Below are positions 34,976 through 44,136 of a DNA stretch of 64,000 bases, piece after piece (within the stretch, counting starts at the first letter, position 1; the number at the start of each line of letters is the position of its first letter). Position numbers and translations under genes: made by a program. The notes below the pieces were generated by a model. It searched no databases and was not told the origin of the DNA. It saw nothing but the letters and a program-made list of their open reading frames with translations. Source of the stretch: Streptomyces sp. QL37. GTDB lineage: Bacteria > Actinomycetota > Actinomycetes > Streptomycetales > Streptomycetaceae. The stretch is taken from NCBI RefSeq assembly GCF_002941025.1, contig NZ_PTJS01000001.1, positions 124,001 through 188,000 on the forward strand, written 5' to 3'.

Positions 34976-36706
34976 CTAGGCCTGCTTGTCCCCGGGAGCC
35001 ACGGTGACGGATTCGTGAGGGCGGTTCGCCGCGTCCTCGAGGGCACGGATCGAGGGGTAGTGGAGGTCGAACGCCGGCGACTCGGAGCGGATCCGCGGAA
35101 GAGTCAGGAAGTTGTGCCGCGGGGGCGGGCAGGATGTCGCCCATTCGAGCGAACGGCCGTAGCCCCAGGGGTCGTCGACCTCGATCTTCCTGCCGTACTT
35201 GGCGGTCTTCCAGACGTTGTACATGAACGGAAGCATCGACAGTCCCAGCAGGAACGAGGAGATCGAGGAGACCGTGTTCAGGGCGGTGAAGCCGTCGGCC
35301 GCGAGATAGTCCGCGTAGCGACGCGGCATGCCCTCGGCACCGAGCCAGTGCTGCACCAGGAAGGTGCCGTGGAAGCCGATGAACAGCGTCCAGAAGGTCA
35401 TCTTCCCGAGCCGCTCGTCCAGCATCTTGCCGGTGAACTTCGGCCACCAGAAGTGGAACCCGGCGAACATCGCGAAGACCACGGTGCCGAAGACGACGTA
35501 GTGGAAGTGCGCGACGACGAAGTACGAGTCGGAGATGTGGAAGTCCAGCGGCGGCGAGGCCAGGATCACGCCGGTCAGACCACCGAAGGGGAAGGTGATC
35601 AGGAAGCCGACGGACCAGAGCATCGGTGTCTCGAAGGACAACGATCCCTTCCACATCGTGCCGATCCAGTTGAAGAATTTCACACCGGTCGGTACCGCGA
35701 TGAGGAATGTCATGAAGGAGAAGAACGGCAACAGCACGCCGCCCGTCACATACATGTGGTGCGCCCACACCGTCGCGGAGAGGCCGGCGATGGCGATCGT
35801 CGCCGCGATCAGGCCTACGTAGCCGAAGATCGGCTTGCGGCTGAACACCGGAATGATCTCGGAGACGATGCCGAAGAACGGCAGAGCGATGATGTACACC
35901 TCCGGATGGCCGAAGAACCAGAAGAGGTGTTGCCACAGCAGCGCACCACCGTTGGCCGCGTCGAAGACGTGCGCACCGAACTTGCGGTCGGCCTCCAGCG
36001 CGAGCAGCGCGGCGGCGAGGACCGGGAAGGCCAGCAGGACCAGGACACCGGTCAGCAGGACGTTCCAGGTGAAGATCGGCATGCGGAACATCGTCATGCC
36101 GGGGGCGCGCATGCAGATGATCGTGGTGATGAAGTTGACCGACCCGACGATCGTTCCGAAGCCGGAGAAGGCCAGACCCATGATCCACAGGTCCGCGCCG
36201 ACGCCCGGTGAGCGGACCGAGTCGGTGAGCGGCGAGTAGGCGAACCACCCGAAGTCGGCCGCACCCTGCGGGGTGAGGAAGCCGGCCACGGCGATCAGCG
36301 AACCGAAGAGGTACAGCCAGTAGGCCAGCATGTTCAGCCGCGGGAACGCCACGTCGGGCGCACCGATCTGCAGCGGCATGATCCAGTTCGCGAACCCCGC
36401 GAACAGCGGCGTCGCGAACATCAGCAGCATGATCGTGCCGTGCATCGTGAACGCCTGGTTGAACTGCTCGTTCGAGACGATCTGGTCACCCGGACGGGCC
36501 AGCTCGGCGCGCATGACGAGCGCCAGGACACCACCGACGATGAAGAAGGCGAACGAGGTGATCAGGTACAGCGTGCCGATCGTCTTGTGGTCGGTGGTGG
36601 TCAGCCAGCTGATGACCACCTTCCCCGGCTGCCGACGCCGTACAGGCAGTTCGTCCTGGTAGGCGGCATCGGCCTCCGCCGATACTGAGGGACCCCTCGT
36701 CGTCAC
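34976..36706 (-). CDS. ctaD: Cytochrome c oxidase subunit I (aa3-type)
   Basis: 576 residues, twelve membrane helices. It holds haem a, haem a3 and CuB: '[10 protein letters not shown]' (haem a His), '[14 protein letters not shown]' with the His-Tyr crosslink pair, '[10 protein letters not shown]' (CuB His-His) and '[11 protein letters not shown]' (haem ligands). All catalytic residues are present. The GTG at 36706 follows AAGGAG. No ctaC, ctaE or ctaF is adjacent, so this is a stand-alone copy, presumably a paralogue of the subunit I gene in the main oxidase cluster. Followed by a small membrane protein gene. Confidence 0.92.
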   Translation of the reverse strand: MTTRGPSVSAEADAAYQDELPVRRRQPGKVVISWLTTTDHKTIGTLYLITSFAFFIVGGVLALVMRAELARPGDQIVSNEQFNQAFTMHGTIMLLMFATPLFAGFANWIMPLQIGAPDVAFPRLNMLAYWLYLFGSLIAVAGFLTPQGAADFGWFAYSPLTDSVRSPGVGADLWIMGLAFSGFGTIVGSVNFITTIICMRAPGMTMFRMPIFTWNVLLTGVLVLLAFPVLAAALLALEADRKFGAHVFDAANGGALLWQHLFWFFGHPEVYIIALPFFGIVSEIIPVFSRKPIFGYVGLIAATIAIAGLSATVWAHHMYVTGGVLLPFFSFMTFLIAVPTGVKFFNWIGTMWKGSLSFETPMLWSVGFLITFPFGGLTGVILASPPLDFHISDSYFVVAHFHYVVFGTVVFAMFAGFHFWWPKFTGKMLDERLGKMTFWTLFIGFHGTFLVQHWLGAEGMPRRYADYLAADGFTALNTVSSISSFLLGLSMLPFMYNVWKTAKYGRKIEVDDPWGYGRSLEWATSCPPPRHNFLTLPRIRSESPAFDLHYPSIRALEDAANRPHESVTVAPGDKQA

Positions 36707-36800
36707 TGCGGCACTCCTTCGGTCGACGGCCGATTGCGGACTCGGCGACCAGGATGGACTCCCCGCGGGGGTACCGCAGGTCATCTCCGTGCGCACTGCA

Positions 36801-36839
36801 CCAGTGGTTGGCAAAGGACACTCCACTGGCCGATGGCCG
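36801..36839. promoter_or_regulatory. Inverted repeat upstream of ctaD
   Basis: CCAGTGG (36801-36807) and CCACTGG (36833-36839) form 7-bp arms with a 25-nt spacer, about 100-130 nt upstream of ctaD. It may be a regulator site; no family match is claimed. Confidence 0.25.
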
Positions 36840-36890
36840 TTAACAGTGTGTTGACGGACGCACCGCCGTCCTCGGGAGCGCCGCCGGCTC

Positions 36891-37466
36891 TCAGGCCGTG
36901 GCCCAGTCGCGCAACGCCTTCCGTGAGGGGAAGTCGGCCACGTTCTTGTCGAGCGGGTCGTCGGTGTACTGATGGATGCGCCACTCCGCTTCGATCCGTG
37001 GTGCGGCCGCCTTGCCGTAGTCGGCGATCCAGAGCCCGTCCCCGGCGTACGAGCTCGTGTCGTGGTTGAGCCAGAAGGAGCGGTTGCAGTACAGCAGCAC
37101 CCGGTGACGGGGCCTCAGCCTCTTCACCTCCCGGATGAAGCGGTCCTTGTCCGCGCTGCTCGCGTGTGTGCCCTCGCCGGTCTGTTCCCAGTCGACGGCG
37201 AGGAGGTCGCCCTCCTTCTCCGGCGTCTTGTCGAGGAAGTACTCCGCCTGCTCCTTCGCGTTTCCGGGCCAGAGGAAGTGGTAGAAGCCGACGACGCAGT
37301 CGGCGTCCCTCGCGCGCTTCACCTGGCTCTTCAGTCTCGGATTCACGTAGGAGCGGCCTTCGGTCGACTTGACGAAGACGAAGTCCGAGCCGTCCGTGTC
37401 GTAGTCCGTCTGAAAGGCGCTGACATCTACGCCGTGCAGCACGGGCACCACCTCCAAGTGGGGCAT
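36891..37466 (-). CDS. GH25-type lysozyme (muramidase-like), no signal peptide
   Basis: 191 residues with the GH25 barrel pattern: '[13 protein letters not shown]' (first Asp), '[15 protein letters not shown]', '[20 protein letters not shown]', the catalytic '[11 protein letters not shown]' (DWE) and 'GLWIADYG'. It cleaves the MurNAc-GlcNAc bond in peptidoglycan. No secretion signal precedes it, so it is either released by lysis/holin-like routes or acts otherwise. ATG 37466 has GGAGGAG upstream; ATG 37490 in frame is possible. Confidence 0.85.
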   Translation of the reverse strand: MPHLEVVPVLHGVDVSAFQTDYDTDGSDFVFVKSTEGRSYVNPRLKSQVKRARDADCVVGFYHFLWPGNAKEQAEYFLDKTPEKEGDLLAVDWEQTGEGTHASSADKDRFIREVKRLRPRHRVLLYCNRSFWLNHDTSSYAGDGLWIADYGKAAAPRIEAEWRIHQYTDDPLDKNVADFPSRKALRDWATA

Positions 37467-37633
37467 TGCGGTTCCGTTTCTCTCCTCCATACGTGCCCAC
37501 CCGGGGCCCTCCCATCCGTCACCCGTTTGCTGAACCGATTCGGCACGCCCGGAATAGCGTTCGCACCCCCGGGGTTGGTGATCCGTCGAGACCGTTTCAC
37601 TCCAGGCACGCGGCATCGGAAGGTCGGATTTTC

Positions 37634-38293
37634 ATGAAGATCGGCATCATCGGGGCGGGCAACATCGGCGGCAATCTCACCCGGCGTCTCACCGCGCTGG
37701 GACACGACGTGTCCGTCGCGAATTCCCGGGGACCCGAGACGCTCAAGGACCTCGCCCAGGAGACGGGTGCCACAGCGGTCACGGCGGCGGAGGCGGCAAG
37801 GGGAGCACGGATCGTCGTGGTGACCGTTCCGCTCAAGGCGGTGCCGGACCTGCCCTCGGGCATCCTCGACGGAGCGACCGACGATGTCGCCGTCATCGAC
37901 ACGGGCAACTACTACCCGCAGCAGCGGGACGGACGCATCGCCGCCATCGAGGACGGGCTCACGGAGAGCCGTTGGACCGAGCAGCAGATCGGCCACCCGG
38001 TGATCAAGGCGTTCAACGGCACATACGCCCAGGACATCCTCGACAAGGGGCGGCCCCAGGGCACACCGGGGCGGCAGGCCCTTCCCGTGGCCGGCGACGA
38101 CGCTGCGGCCAAGCAGGCGGTCCGGGACCTGATCGACCAGCTGGGCTTCGACACCGTGGACGCGGGCGGCCTCGACGAGTCCTGGCGCCAGCAGCCGGGC
38201 ACGCCGGTCTACGGTAACCGGGGCGACGCCGACGCCATCACGAAGGCGCTGGCCGATGCCTCCCCGGAACGCACCGCCGAGTGGCGGGCCTGA
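37634..38293 (+). CDS. NADP-dependent oxidoreductase of the F420-reductase/NAD-binding family
   Basis: 219 residues with the N-terminal dinucleotide-binding motif 'IGIIGAGNIGGNLTRRL' and 'VSVANSRGPETL' (NADP 2'-phosphate region). The C-terminal part resembles NADPH-dependent F420 reductase-like proteins ('VIKAFNGTYAQDIL'). It probably reduces a small cofactor or quinone-like compound. ATG at 37634. Neighbours give no functional hint. Confidence 0.8.
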   Translation: MKIGIIGAGNIGGNLTRRLTALGHDVSVANSRGPETLKDLAQETGATAVTAAEAARGARIVVVTVPLKAVPDLPSGILDGATDDVAVIDTGNYYPQQRDGRIAAIEDGLTESRWTEQQIGHPVIKAFNGTYAQDILDKGRPQGTPGRQALPVAGDDAAAKQAVRDLIDQLGFDTVDAGGLDESWRQQPGTPVYGNRGDADAITKALADASPERTAEWRA

Positions 38294-38364
38294 CCCGGGC
38301 GAGTCTCCGCGCCGCGTCGCCCGCCTGCCGGGGCGGGGACGCGGCGCGGCCGCAGGACGCGGGC

Positions 38365-39714
38365 TCAGCTCTCGGGCGGAAGGCTGTCCATGAACGAACT
38401 GACCGAGAACACGGCCCGGCCGGCGCCGGCGGGGCCGTATCCGGGCGGTGAGGACAGGCCGTACTCCTCCATGGTCGAGCGGTAGGCGTCGAGCAGCCTG
38501 ATGTGATATTCGAGCGGCGCACCGTTGGGGTTGGTCTTTCCCAGGGGTGTGGTGGGCTCGGGGCACCAGGTGGTGAAGCGCGGGGTGATGCCGTGCGACA
38601 TGAAGAAGCGAAGCCCCTCGGTGGTCGAGGCGATGGCCTCGTCGACGGTCGTGAAGCCGAAGGGCTCGGCCATCTCCACGCCTGCGACGAAGTTGGGAAT
38701 CACGTTGCGCGCCCCGAAGACGTCGGCCGAGTCGAGGATGCGCCGGTGCCATTCGTCCCGGCCCACGTAGCGTTCCTTGCCCGGGCAGTACAGCTCGAAG
38801 AGCCGCCGGTCCCACACCTCGTAGTTGGGGTGGTAGATCTGCACGCCGTAGTCGTGGAAACGCTGGACGTCGGCCTTGGGGAGCGCCTGAGCGACGACCT
38901 TGCCGGTCCAGCGGCCGGGGAAGCGCTCCTCGATCGCCTTGGCGTACTGCCCGTAGAAGTCGGCCTCGTCGCGGCCCTGGAGGTGGGAGGTGATGGCACC
39001 CCCGGTGAGCGTGTAGGCGGTGGTCGTCCGCGCGGTGTCGTGGCGGTCGATGATCTCCAGGGCCTCCAGCACCTCCTCGACGTCCTTCACTCCCGTGTAG
39101 GGGCGGCCCGCTGCCTTGTGCTGGCGCCAGTTGTGGTTGATGTCGCAGTACTGGCACTCCTCCTTGGCGCCGAAGTACTGGCAGACCCGGAAGACCGTGA
39201 GGTAGATCAGATAGCCCCACTGGATGGTGGGCGCCACCTCCATCACGGATTTTCCGTTGGCCAGGGTGTGGCGGTAGTAGTCCGGCATCGGGGGCAGGCC
39301 CACGTCGGAGATGCGGATCCCGTCGAGGTAGAGCCCCAGCACCCCGTCGGATCCAGCTGCCACGCGGTACGGAGAAGCGGGGTTGACCCGCACGGACACC
39401 ACCGTGCGCCGGAGGTCGTAGGGGCCGCCGGTGAGCACGATCTCCTCGGGCGGTCGGCGCAGCGCGGCGGCTCCCAGCTCGGGCAGGGTGCCGTGGTCGA
39501 AGGAGAAGATGAAATACGACTTGGGTTTGATGTCCCCGTGCTCGTTGTCGCTGAGCGCCGAGTCGTCGAACGCCATGCCTCCGCGCAGCAGATCCTCCTT
39601 GAGGACGGCTTCTCCCGGCACGTGGGGGAACCGCTCCATGAGCTGCTCCACCAGACGCGTCCGGTCGCCGGTGACGGCGGTGCGTGTGGTGCCGGGTTCG
39701 CTGGGGCTTGGCAT
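38365..39714 (-). CDS. Radical-SAM-like protein with atypical CX8CX2C motif
   Basis: 449 residues. The cysteines Cys178, Cys187 and Cys190 lie in 'FRVCQYFGAKEECQYCDINHNW'. The last two match the CxxC(aromatic/D) end of a radical SAM cluster site, but the first is eight residues away instead of three. A following TIM-barrel-like pattern ('EIIDRHDTARTTTAYTLTGG', 'VQIYHPNYEVWDRRLFELYC', 'ARNVIPNFVAGVEM') supports the superfamily. The reaction is unknown. The ATG at 39714 has a GAGGAG site, and an inverted repeat covers the promoter (39740-39769). Confidence 0.75.
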   Translation of the reverse strand: MPSPSEPGTTRTAVTGDRTRLVEQLMERFPHVPGEAVLKEDLLRGGMAFDDSALSDNEHGDIKPKSYFIFSFDHGTLPELGAAALRRPPEEIVLTGGPYDLRRTVVSVRVNPASPYRVAAGSDGVLGLYLDGIRISDVGLPPMPDYYRHTLANGKSVMEVAPTIQWGYLIYLTVFRVCQYFGAKEECQYCDINHNWRQHKAAGRPYTGVKDVEEVLEALEIIDRHDTARTTTAYTLTGGAITSHLQGRDEADFYGQYAKAIEERFPGRWTGKVVAQALPKADVQRFHDYGVQIYHPNYEVWDRRLFELYCPGKERYVGRDEWHRRILDSADVFGARNVIPNFVAGVEMAEPFGFTTVDEAIASTTEGLRFFMSHGITPRFTTWCPEPTTPLGKTNPNGAPLEYHIRLLDAYRSTMEEYGLSSPPGYGPAGAGRAVFSVSSFMDSLPPES

Positions 39715-39739
39715 GTGCGGGCTCCTCGGGTCCGGTGCT

Positions 39740-39769
39740 GGACACTGTTGCGTGTAGGCCACACTGTCC
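39740..39769. promoter_or_regulatory. Inverted repeat in the radical SAM promoter region
   Basis: GGACACTGT (39740-39748) and ACACTGTCC (39761-39769) form an imperfect palindrome (8 of 9 pairs) with a 12-nt spacer, 26 nt upstream of the radical SAM start. It has the form of a repressor site. Confidence 0.45.
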
Positions 39770-39856
39770 AACGAACCAGCACCGCCAAGCGTTCGCAGAT
39801 GATCCGTCCGGCGTGTGTGGGACGACCCGGCCGGCCGAGGACTAGGAGTACCTCTC

Positions 39857-40402
39857 ATGCCCCGCACCATGTCCGTATCGGACAGCATCCTGATCCGGGC
39901 GACGCCGTCGGCCGTGTACGAACAGTTGAGCGATCCTACGGCGATGGGGCGGTGGAGTCCGGAGAACCGGGGCGCCCGGGTACTCGGGGACCACCGGGGA
40001 ACTCACGTCGGCATGGTCTTCGAGGGCCGAAACAAACGCGGGTCCTTCCGCTGGACGACCAGGTGCACGGTGACGGCCGCCGACCCGGGCGAACGGTTCG
40101 CGTTCCGCGTGCACGCGATCGGGGTGCGGCGTCCGAGGCTGCCAGGTCCGATCGCGCTGTGGGAGTACCGCCTCGAAGCCGCCGACGGCTCCACACGGGT
40201 CACCGAGACCTGGACCGACAACCGGCGGGCCTGGCCCGACTTCCTCGCCAACGCCTTCGACCGGGTCGCGACGCGGGGCTATACGTTCGCCGAGTTCCAG
40301 CGCGGCAACATCCGTACGACGCTGGAGCGCCTCAAGGCCGCGATGGAGCAGGACGACCCGGCGGAGTCCGGCCTCGAGGAGGACGGCCCGCACCAGGGAT
40401 GA
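39857..40402 (+). CDS. SRPBCC-family protein
   Basis: 181 residues with the helix-grip START-like pattern: 'SDSILIRATPSAVYEQLSDP', 'GRWSPENRGARVLG', 'RTRCTVTAADPGERFAFRV'-like strands and a long C-terminal helix. It binds a hydrophobic ligand; identity unknown. ATG 39857, TAGGAG ribosome-binding site. It is divergent from the radical SAM gene. Followed by a strong terminator. Confidence 0.75.
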   Translation: MPRTMSVSDSILIRATPSAVYEQLSDPTAMGRWSPENRGARVLGDHRGTHVGMVFEGRNKRGSFRWTTRCTVTAADPGERFAFRVHAIGVRRPRLPGPIALWEYRLEAADGSTRVTETWTDNRRAWPDFLANAFDRVATRGYTFAEFQRGNIRTTLERLKAAMEQDDPAESGLEEDGPHQG

Positions 40403-40409
40403 GACACAG

Positions 40410-40444
40410 CCGGCCGTCCGGTGGAGTCGACACCGGACGGCCGG
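40410..40444. terminator. Bidirectional terminator between SRPBCC and STAS genes
   Basis: A perfect 14-bp stem (40410-40423 with 40431-40444) and a 7-nt loop lie 7 nt after the SRPBCC stop and 27 nt from the end of the STAS gene. Confidence 0.85.
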
Positions 40445-40471
40445 GTGTGCCGCGGAGCGCGGCGGTGGTCC

Positions 40472-40846
40472 TCAGAGATCGTCGCCGGGCATCACGATGC
40501 GGGTCAGGGCCTCGGCCGTGGTGGGGACCGCGGGAATGAGGACACCGACGCCCGTGACGTCCAGCAGCCTCACGACGTGTGACGGCGCGGCGGCGAGGCA
40601 CAGGGACCCGTGCCGGTCCTTCGCGTACCGCAGGATGCCGATCATCGTGTTGAGGCCGGAGGAGTCGCAGAACTCCACGGGCTCCAGGTCGAGAACCACG
40701 TGAGGTCTGCCCTGCCTGATCAGCTCCAGGGCCCTGGTCCGCAAGGCGGGCGCACTGTCCACATCGATCTCTCCGGCGACGGTGAGGACTGCCACGCTCT
40801 CCGCCGGGTACCGGACAGTGAGCTCGAGGGTCTGGCTGTGCGTCAT
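40472..40846 (-). CDS. STAS-domain anti-anti-sigma factor
   Basis: 124 residues with the SpoIIAA/RsbV fold: 'VAVLTVAGEIDVDSAPALRT' and 'PHVVLDLEPVEFCDSSGLNT', where Ser in DSSGLN is the phosphorylation site. Unphosphorylated, it would bind an HATPase anti-sigma factor and free a sigma factor. The neighbouring PP2C and sigma-B-like genes and the HATPase proteins elsewhere in the window are candidate partners. ATG 40846 gives the family N-terminus. Confidence 0.88.
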   Translation of the reverse strand: MTHSQTLELTVRYPAESVAVLTVAGEIDVDSAPALRTRALELIRQGRPHVVLDLEPVEFCDSSGLNTMIGILRYAKDRHGSLCLAAAPSHVVRLLDVTGVGVLIPAVPTTAEALTRIVMPGDDL

Positions 40847-40949
40847 GGGTGTCAGTACTCCAGGCCGGGAGCGGGCCGCCGCCCTGGCGGGAGCAGCGAT
40901 GGCCCGCTGGAAGATCACAGATCGGATGTCAACCGCAGAACCTTACTCT

Positions 40950-40966
40950 ATGGCAACTATTGCCAT
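40950..40966. promoter_or_regulatory. Perfect palindrome ATGGCAA-CTA-TTGCCAT between STAS and MarR genes
   Basis: 7-bp arms with a 3-nt spacer in an AT-richer stretch of the 291-nt divergent gap. It has the size and form of a MarR-family operator; the MarR gene starts 172 nt downstream and the STAS gene 104 nt away on the other side. Confidence 0.45.
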
Positions 40967-41137
40967 GAGGAAACTGATCGGGATGTCGGCCGTGACCTCG
41001 GAAGCCTGTGACAGACAGGGGTACGATATTCAGGGCCACGCGCGTGCCCCTGAACCTTTTGTCCTGGCTTTCCATACGAGCGCATCGAATGCCCGGCTCG
41101 TTTGCTCGGTCCGGTGGCCAGACGGACGAGTGAGGCG

Positions 41138-41659
41138 ATGCCGGATCGGAGTGTCATCAATATGGGCCTGAACCCCGAACCCGACCACCGGTCCCGGGAT
41201 GCGGCCCGTGAGGGTTCCGAGTTCGTCGAACTCCTCGAAGTCCTCTGGGAGCAAGGACGTGAGGCCGCGCCGACGGGCCCGGTCTCCCCCTCCCAGCTCC
41301 GCGTGCTCTACACGCTCGACCGCGAGGAGGGCATCAATCTGCGGATGCTCGCCGATGCCCTGGGATCGGCCTCCCCCTCGGTCAGCAGGCTGTGCGACCG
41401 CCTGCAGGCCACGGGATTCGTGGAGCGCGCCCCCAGCCCGGTGAGCCGCCGGGAGCTGGAGCTCCGGCTGACCAGTCATGGCAAGGCATACCTCGTCGAC
41501 CTGCGTACACGCAGGGAGGAGGTGCTGATGTCCACGATCGACGCCATGCCGGCCAAGGCGCGGCGTTCATTCCTCGAAGGACTCAGGGCCTTCCGTAACG
41601 CGGCCGCGGCCTCGGGGCAGGACAGCGGCGGCGCGAGACCCCTGCGGTCGACCGGATAG
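41138..41659 (+). CDS. MarR-family transcriptional regulator
   Basis: 173 residues with a MarR winged helix: 'SPSQLRVLYTLDREEGINLR', 'MLADALGSASPSVSRLCDRL' and 'RAPSPVSRRELELRLT' (wing). ATG 41138 was chosen for GAGG upstream; ATG 41162 or TTG 41102 are alternatives. It is divergent from a STAS gene, with a palindrome in between. Ligand and targets are unknown, but placement suggests control of the partner-switching genes nearby. Confidence 0.85.
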   Translation: MPDRSVINMGLNPEPDHRSRDAAREGSEFVELLEVLWEQGREAAPTGPVSPSQLRVLYTLDREEGINLRMLADALGSASPSVSRLCDRLQATGFVERAPSPVSRRELELRLTSHGKAYLVDLRTRREEVLMSTIDAMPAKARRSFLEGLRAFRNAAAASGQDSGGARPLRSTG

Positions 41660-41695
41660 AGACCGGCCGACCGCGCCATCGCCCGCGGGCCCCGG

Positions 41696-42901
41696 TCACG
41701 CGGGCGCGTCACCGGCCGAGGACTCCCGGCCGAACCAGTCCAGGCAGACCACCAGGGCGTCGTCGTCCAGCGGTACGGCCCCTCGGTAGTCCCGCAGATC
41801 GCGGAGCACCGCCAGCGGCACCTGCTCGGACGGCAGGAAGCGGTGGGCGGACAGCGAGCGCGCGAGGGCACGCTGTCCGTAGCGCTCCCCAGCCGCCGAA
41901 GCGCTGTCGTAGACGCCGTCACTGCCGATCAGCAGCCGGTCGCCCGGTTCCACGCGCAGGTGCTCCGCGACGTACTCCGTCTCTTCGAACATGCCCAGCG
42001 GGAGCTGCGCGTCGAAGTCGAGGGACTCGACGGCACGCCCCCTGAGCCGCCACATGCGGGGGGACCCCGCGTCCACGGCCTCCACCTCTCCCGTCGCCAG
42101 GTCGAAACGCAGCAGCAGGACCGACGCGTGCAGCGCGCCACGGTACTGGGCGTAGACGGCCTGATCGGCGAGGCTGGCCTGGCCGGGGAGGTCGAGGCCG
42201 GCGCGCCGGGCGTTGCGCAGCGCGTTCACGACGAGGTTGGTCAGCAGAGCCGCCTCCATCCCCTTGCCCATGCCGTTGGTGACCGTGAGCGTGAGGTGAT
42301 GGGCCGATACCGACCAGTCGAAGTTGTCGCCGAAGATCGCGTACGCGGGCTCCAGATGTGCGCCCAGCGCGAATTCGGGGCGGGTGACGGAGCGGCCGGG
42401 CAGCAGCTGCCACTGCATCTCGGCGGCCAGGGTCAGCCGGGTGGCGCGGCGGGCCAGGAGGTAGAGGTCCGTGTCCCGTTCCGCGACCAGGATCTCGTGG
42501 CCGAGCGCTTCACAGATCTGCTGCATCCCCGCGAGGCCCGCCGGGGTGCAGCTGCTCTCCGGCGCGGTGACGGTGAGGACGCCGAGCCGGTCACCCCGGA
42601 CACTCACAGGCAGGTGCGCGGTCGCCGGTCCCGGCGTCGTCAGGGGCTCCACGAAGGGCTCCTGGGCCCCGAAGGCCCGCCCCTGCGGGCTGTCATGGAT
42701 GGGCACCGGTTCGGCGAGCGGCGCCTCGGACACCACCTGAAGCGTGGTCATGCCGTAGTCGGCGAGCCGCAATTCCACACTCTGTACGTCACACTGCTCC
42801 CGCAGAGCCGCCGTGACGACGTCGAGGAGCAGATGGGGTGCGGCCTTACGCAGCTCCCGCTCGACGGCAGCGAATCTGTCCACGTGATCCTGTTTTCTCA
42901 T
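41696..42901 (-). CDS. GAF-PP2C (SpoIIE-like) protein with atypical active site
   Basis: 401 residues. A GAF-like sensor covers about 15-150, and a PP2C-type domain about 165-390. The first motif 'AIFGDNFDWSV' and the late motifs 'LLIGSDGVYDSA' and 'PLDDDALVVCLD' keep their aspartates. The motif normally reading GDVxGHG is 'TVTNGMGKGMEA', with Asn at the metal-binding Asp position and Lys for His. Activity may be reduced or lost. It would act on STAS proteins. It is divergent from a sigma-B-like gene. Confidence 0.85.
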   Translation of the reverse strand: MRKQDHVDRFAAVERELRKAAPHLLLDVVTAALREQCDVQSVELRLADYGMTTLQVVSEAPLAEPVPIHDSPQGRAFGAQEPFVEPLTTPGPATAHLPVSVRGDRLGVLTVTAPESSCTPAGLAGMQQICEALGHEILVAERDTDLYLLARRATRLTLAAEMQWQLLPGRSVTRPEFALGAHLEPAYAIFGDNFDWSVSAHHLTLTVTNGMGKGMEAALLTNLVVNALRNARRAGLDLPGQASLADQAVYAQYRGALHASVLLLRFDLATGEVEAVDAGSPRMWRLRGRAVESLDFDAQLPLGMFEETEYVAEHLRVEPGDRLLIGSDGVYDSASAAGERYGQRALARSLSAHRFLPSEQVPLAVLRDLRDYRGAVPLDDDALVVCLDWFGRESSAGDAPA

Positions 42902-43147
42902 CGTGCTGCGCCGAAACCCGGACCGCCTGTGGGCCCCGGCCGTCGGCCTCCAGCGTACGGGTCCTGTACCCGATCCGGCGCGGCGCGCCCTGCGGGTCGC
43001 ACCGGTGGCGGGCGTGCTCATCTTACGATGTCCAGGGACAACTGTTTCCACGCAGCAAGAAAATTCGCTTCATCGCGCATGGGCCCCCCAGGGCGGGGCA
43101 GGGGCTGGTCACATAGTGCGCTCAGTACCAGGGAGGGTGGGAACACA

Positions 43148-44032
43148 GTGATTCCTGAAATGACTGCCGGGACCGTATCGGCTGACAGGACGCCGGCTAC
43201 GGAGGCTTCGCCGGGGCACATCGGTGAGCTGCCCTGGATCGAGGACGCGGGCAAGGTGGCACCGAAGGACGCCCGCGCTCTGTCGACCCTGTTCTTCGAG
43301 CAGTTGCAGATCCTCGAGGAGGGCACGCACGAGTACCAGTACGCGCGCAACACCCTCATCGAGATGAACATATCCCTGGTCCGTTTCGCCGCGCGGCGCT
43401 TCCGCAACCGGGGCAGCGGTGACATGGAGGACATCACCCAGGTCGGCACCATCGGCCTCATCAAGGCCATCGACCGGTTCGAGCTCTCCCGGGAGGTCGA
43501 GTTCGCCACTTTCGCCGTCCCCTACATCGTCGGCGAGATCAAGCGCTTCTTCCGGGACACCACCTGGGCGGTCCACGTCCCCCGGCGTCTGCAGGAACTC
43601 CGCGTCGATCTGGCCAAGGCGAAGGACGAACTCTCCACGCATCTGGACCGTGACCCCACGGCCAAGGAACTGGCCGACTTCATGGACCTCACCGAGGACG
43701 AGGTCATCGAGGGCATCATCGCTTCGAACGGCTACACCGCGGGATCCCTGGACCTGCCGACCGACGGCGGCGAGACCACGGGCAAGGCATCGCGTACCTT
43801 CGCCGACATCCTGGGCGAGCCGGACTCCGCCATGGAGACGGTGGAGAACCTCCACGCGCTGGCCCCGCTCCTCGAGGAACTCGACGAGCGCGAGCGCCGC
43901 ATCATCGAGATGCGCTTCGGGCAGGAGATGACGCAGTCACAGATCGGCGCCGAACTGGACGTCTCCCAGATGCACGTCTCCCGTCTCCTCACGCGCACAC
44001 TGGGCAAGCTCCGCGCCGGAATGCTCGCCTGA
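43148..44032 (+). CDS. Sigma-B/F/G-type stress sigma factor (group 3 sigma-70)
   Basis: 294 residues with sigma regions 2 ('LVRFAARRFRNRGSGDMEDI', 'VGTIGLIKAIDRFELSREVE', 'FATFAVPYIVGEIKRFFRDT'), 3 ('VHVPRRLQELRVDLAKAKDE') and 4 ('QEMTQSQIGAELDVSQMHVS'). It matches the SigB/SigF family that recognises stress promoters. It is presumably held by an HATPase anti-sigma factor and released by STAS/PP2C partners, several of which are in this window. GTG 43148 with GGGAGGG is preferred over ATG 43160. Confidence 0.92.
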   Translation: MIPEMTAGTVSADRTPATEASPGHIGELPWIEDAGKVAPKDARALSTLFFEQLQILEEGTHEYQYARNTLIEMNISLVRFAARRFRNRGSGDMEDITQVGTIGLIKAIDRFELSREVEFATFAVPYIVGEIKRFFRDTTWAVHVPRRLQELRVDLAKAKDELSTHLDRDPTAKELADFMDLTEDEVIEGIIASNGYTAGSLDLPTDGGETTGKASRTFADILGEPDSAMETVENLHALAPLLEELDERERRIIEMRFGQEMTQSQIGAELDVSQMHVSRLLTRTLGKLRAGMLA

Positions 44033-44136
44033 TCACCTGCCGCCTCGGGCGGTCCCGGGTGGCAACGGCGCCGCGCCTGTCGCGCGGGGTCGAATATCCG
44101 GTGCCGTACAGGGCGCGGGACGTGCAGACTCGGTCC

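Noticed and set aside
43020..43147. Sigma-B-type autoregulatory promoter (GTTT-N14-16-GGGTA) upstream of the sigma gene
   Set aside because: A GTTTCC is present, but no GGGTA-like -10 at the right distance was found.
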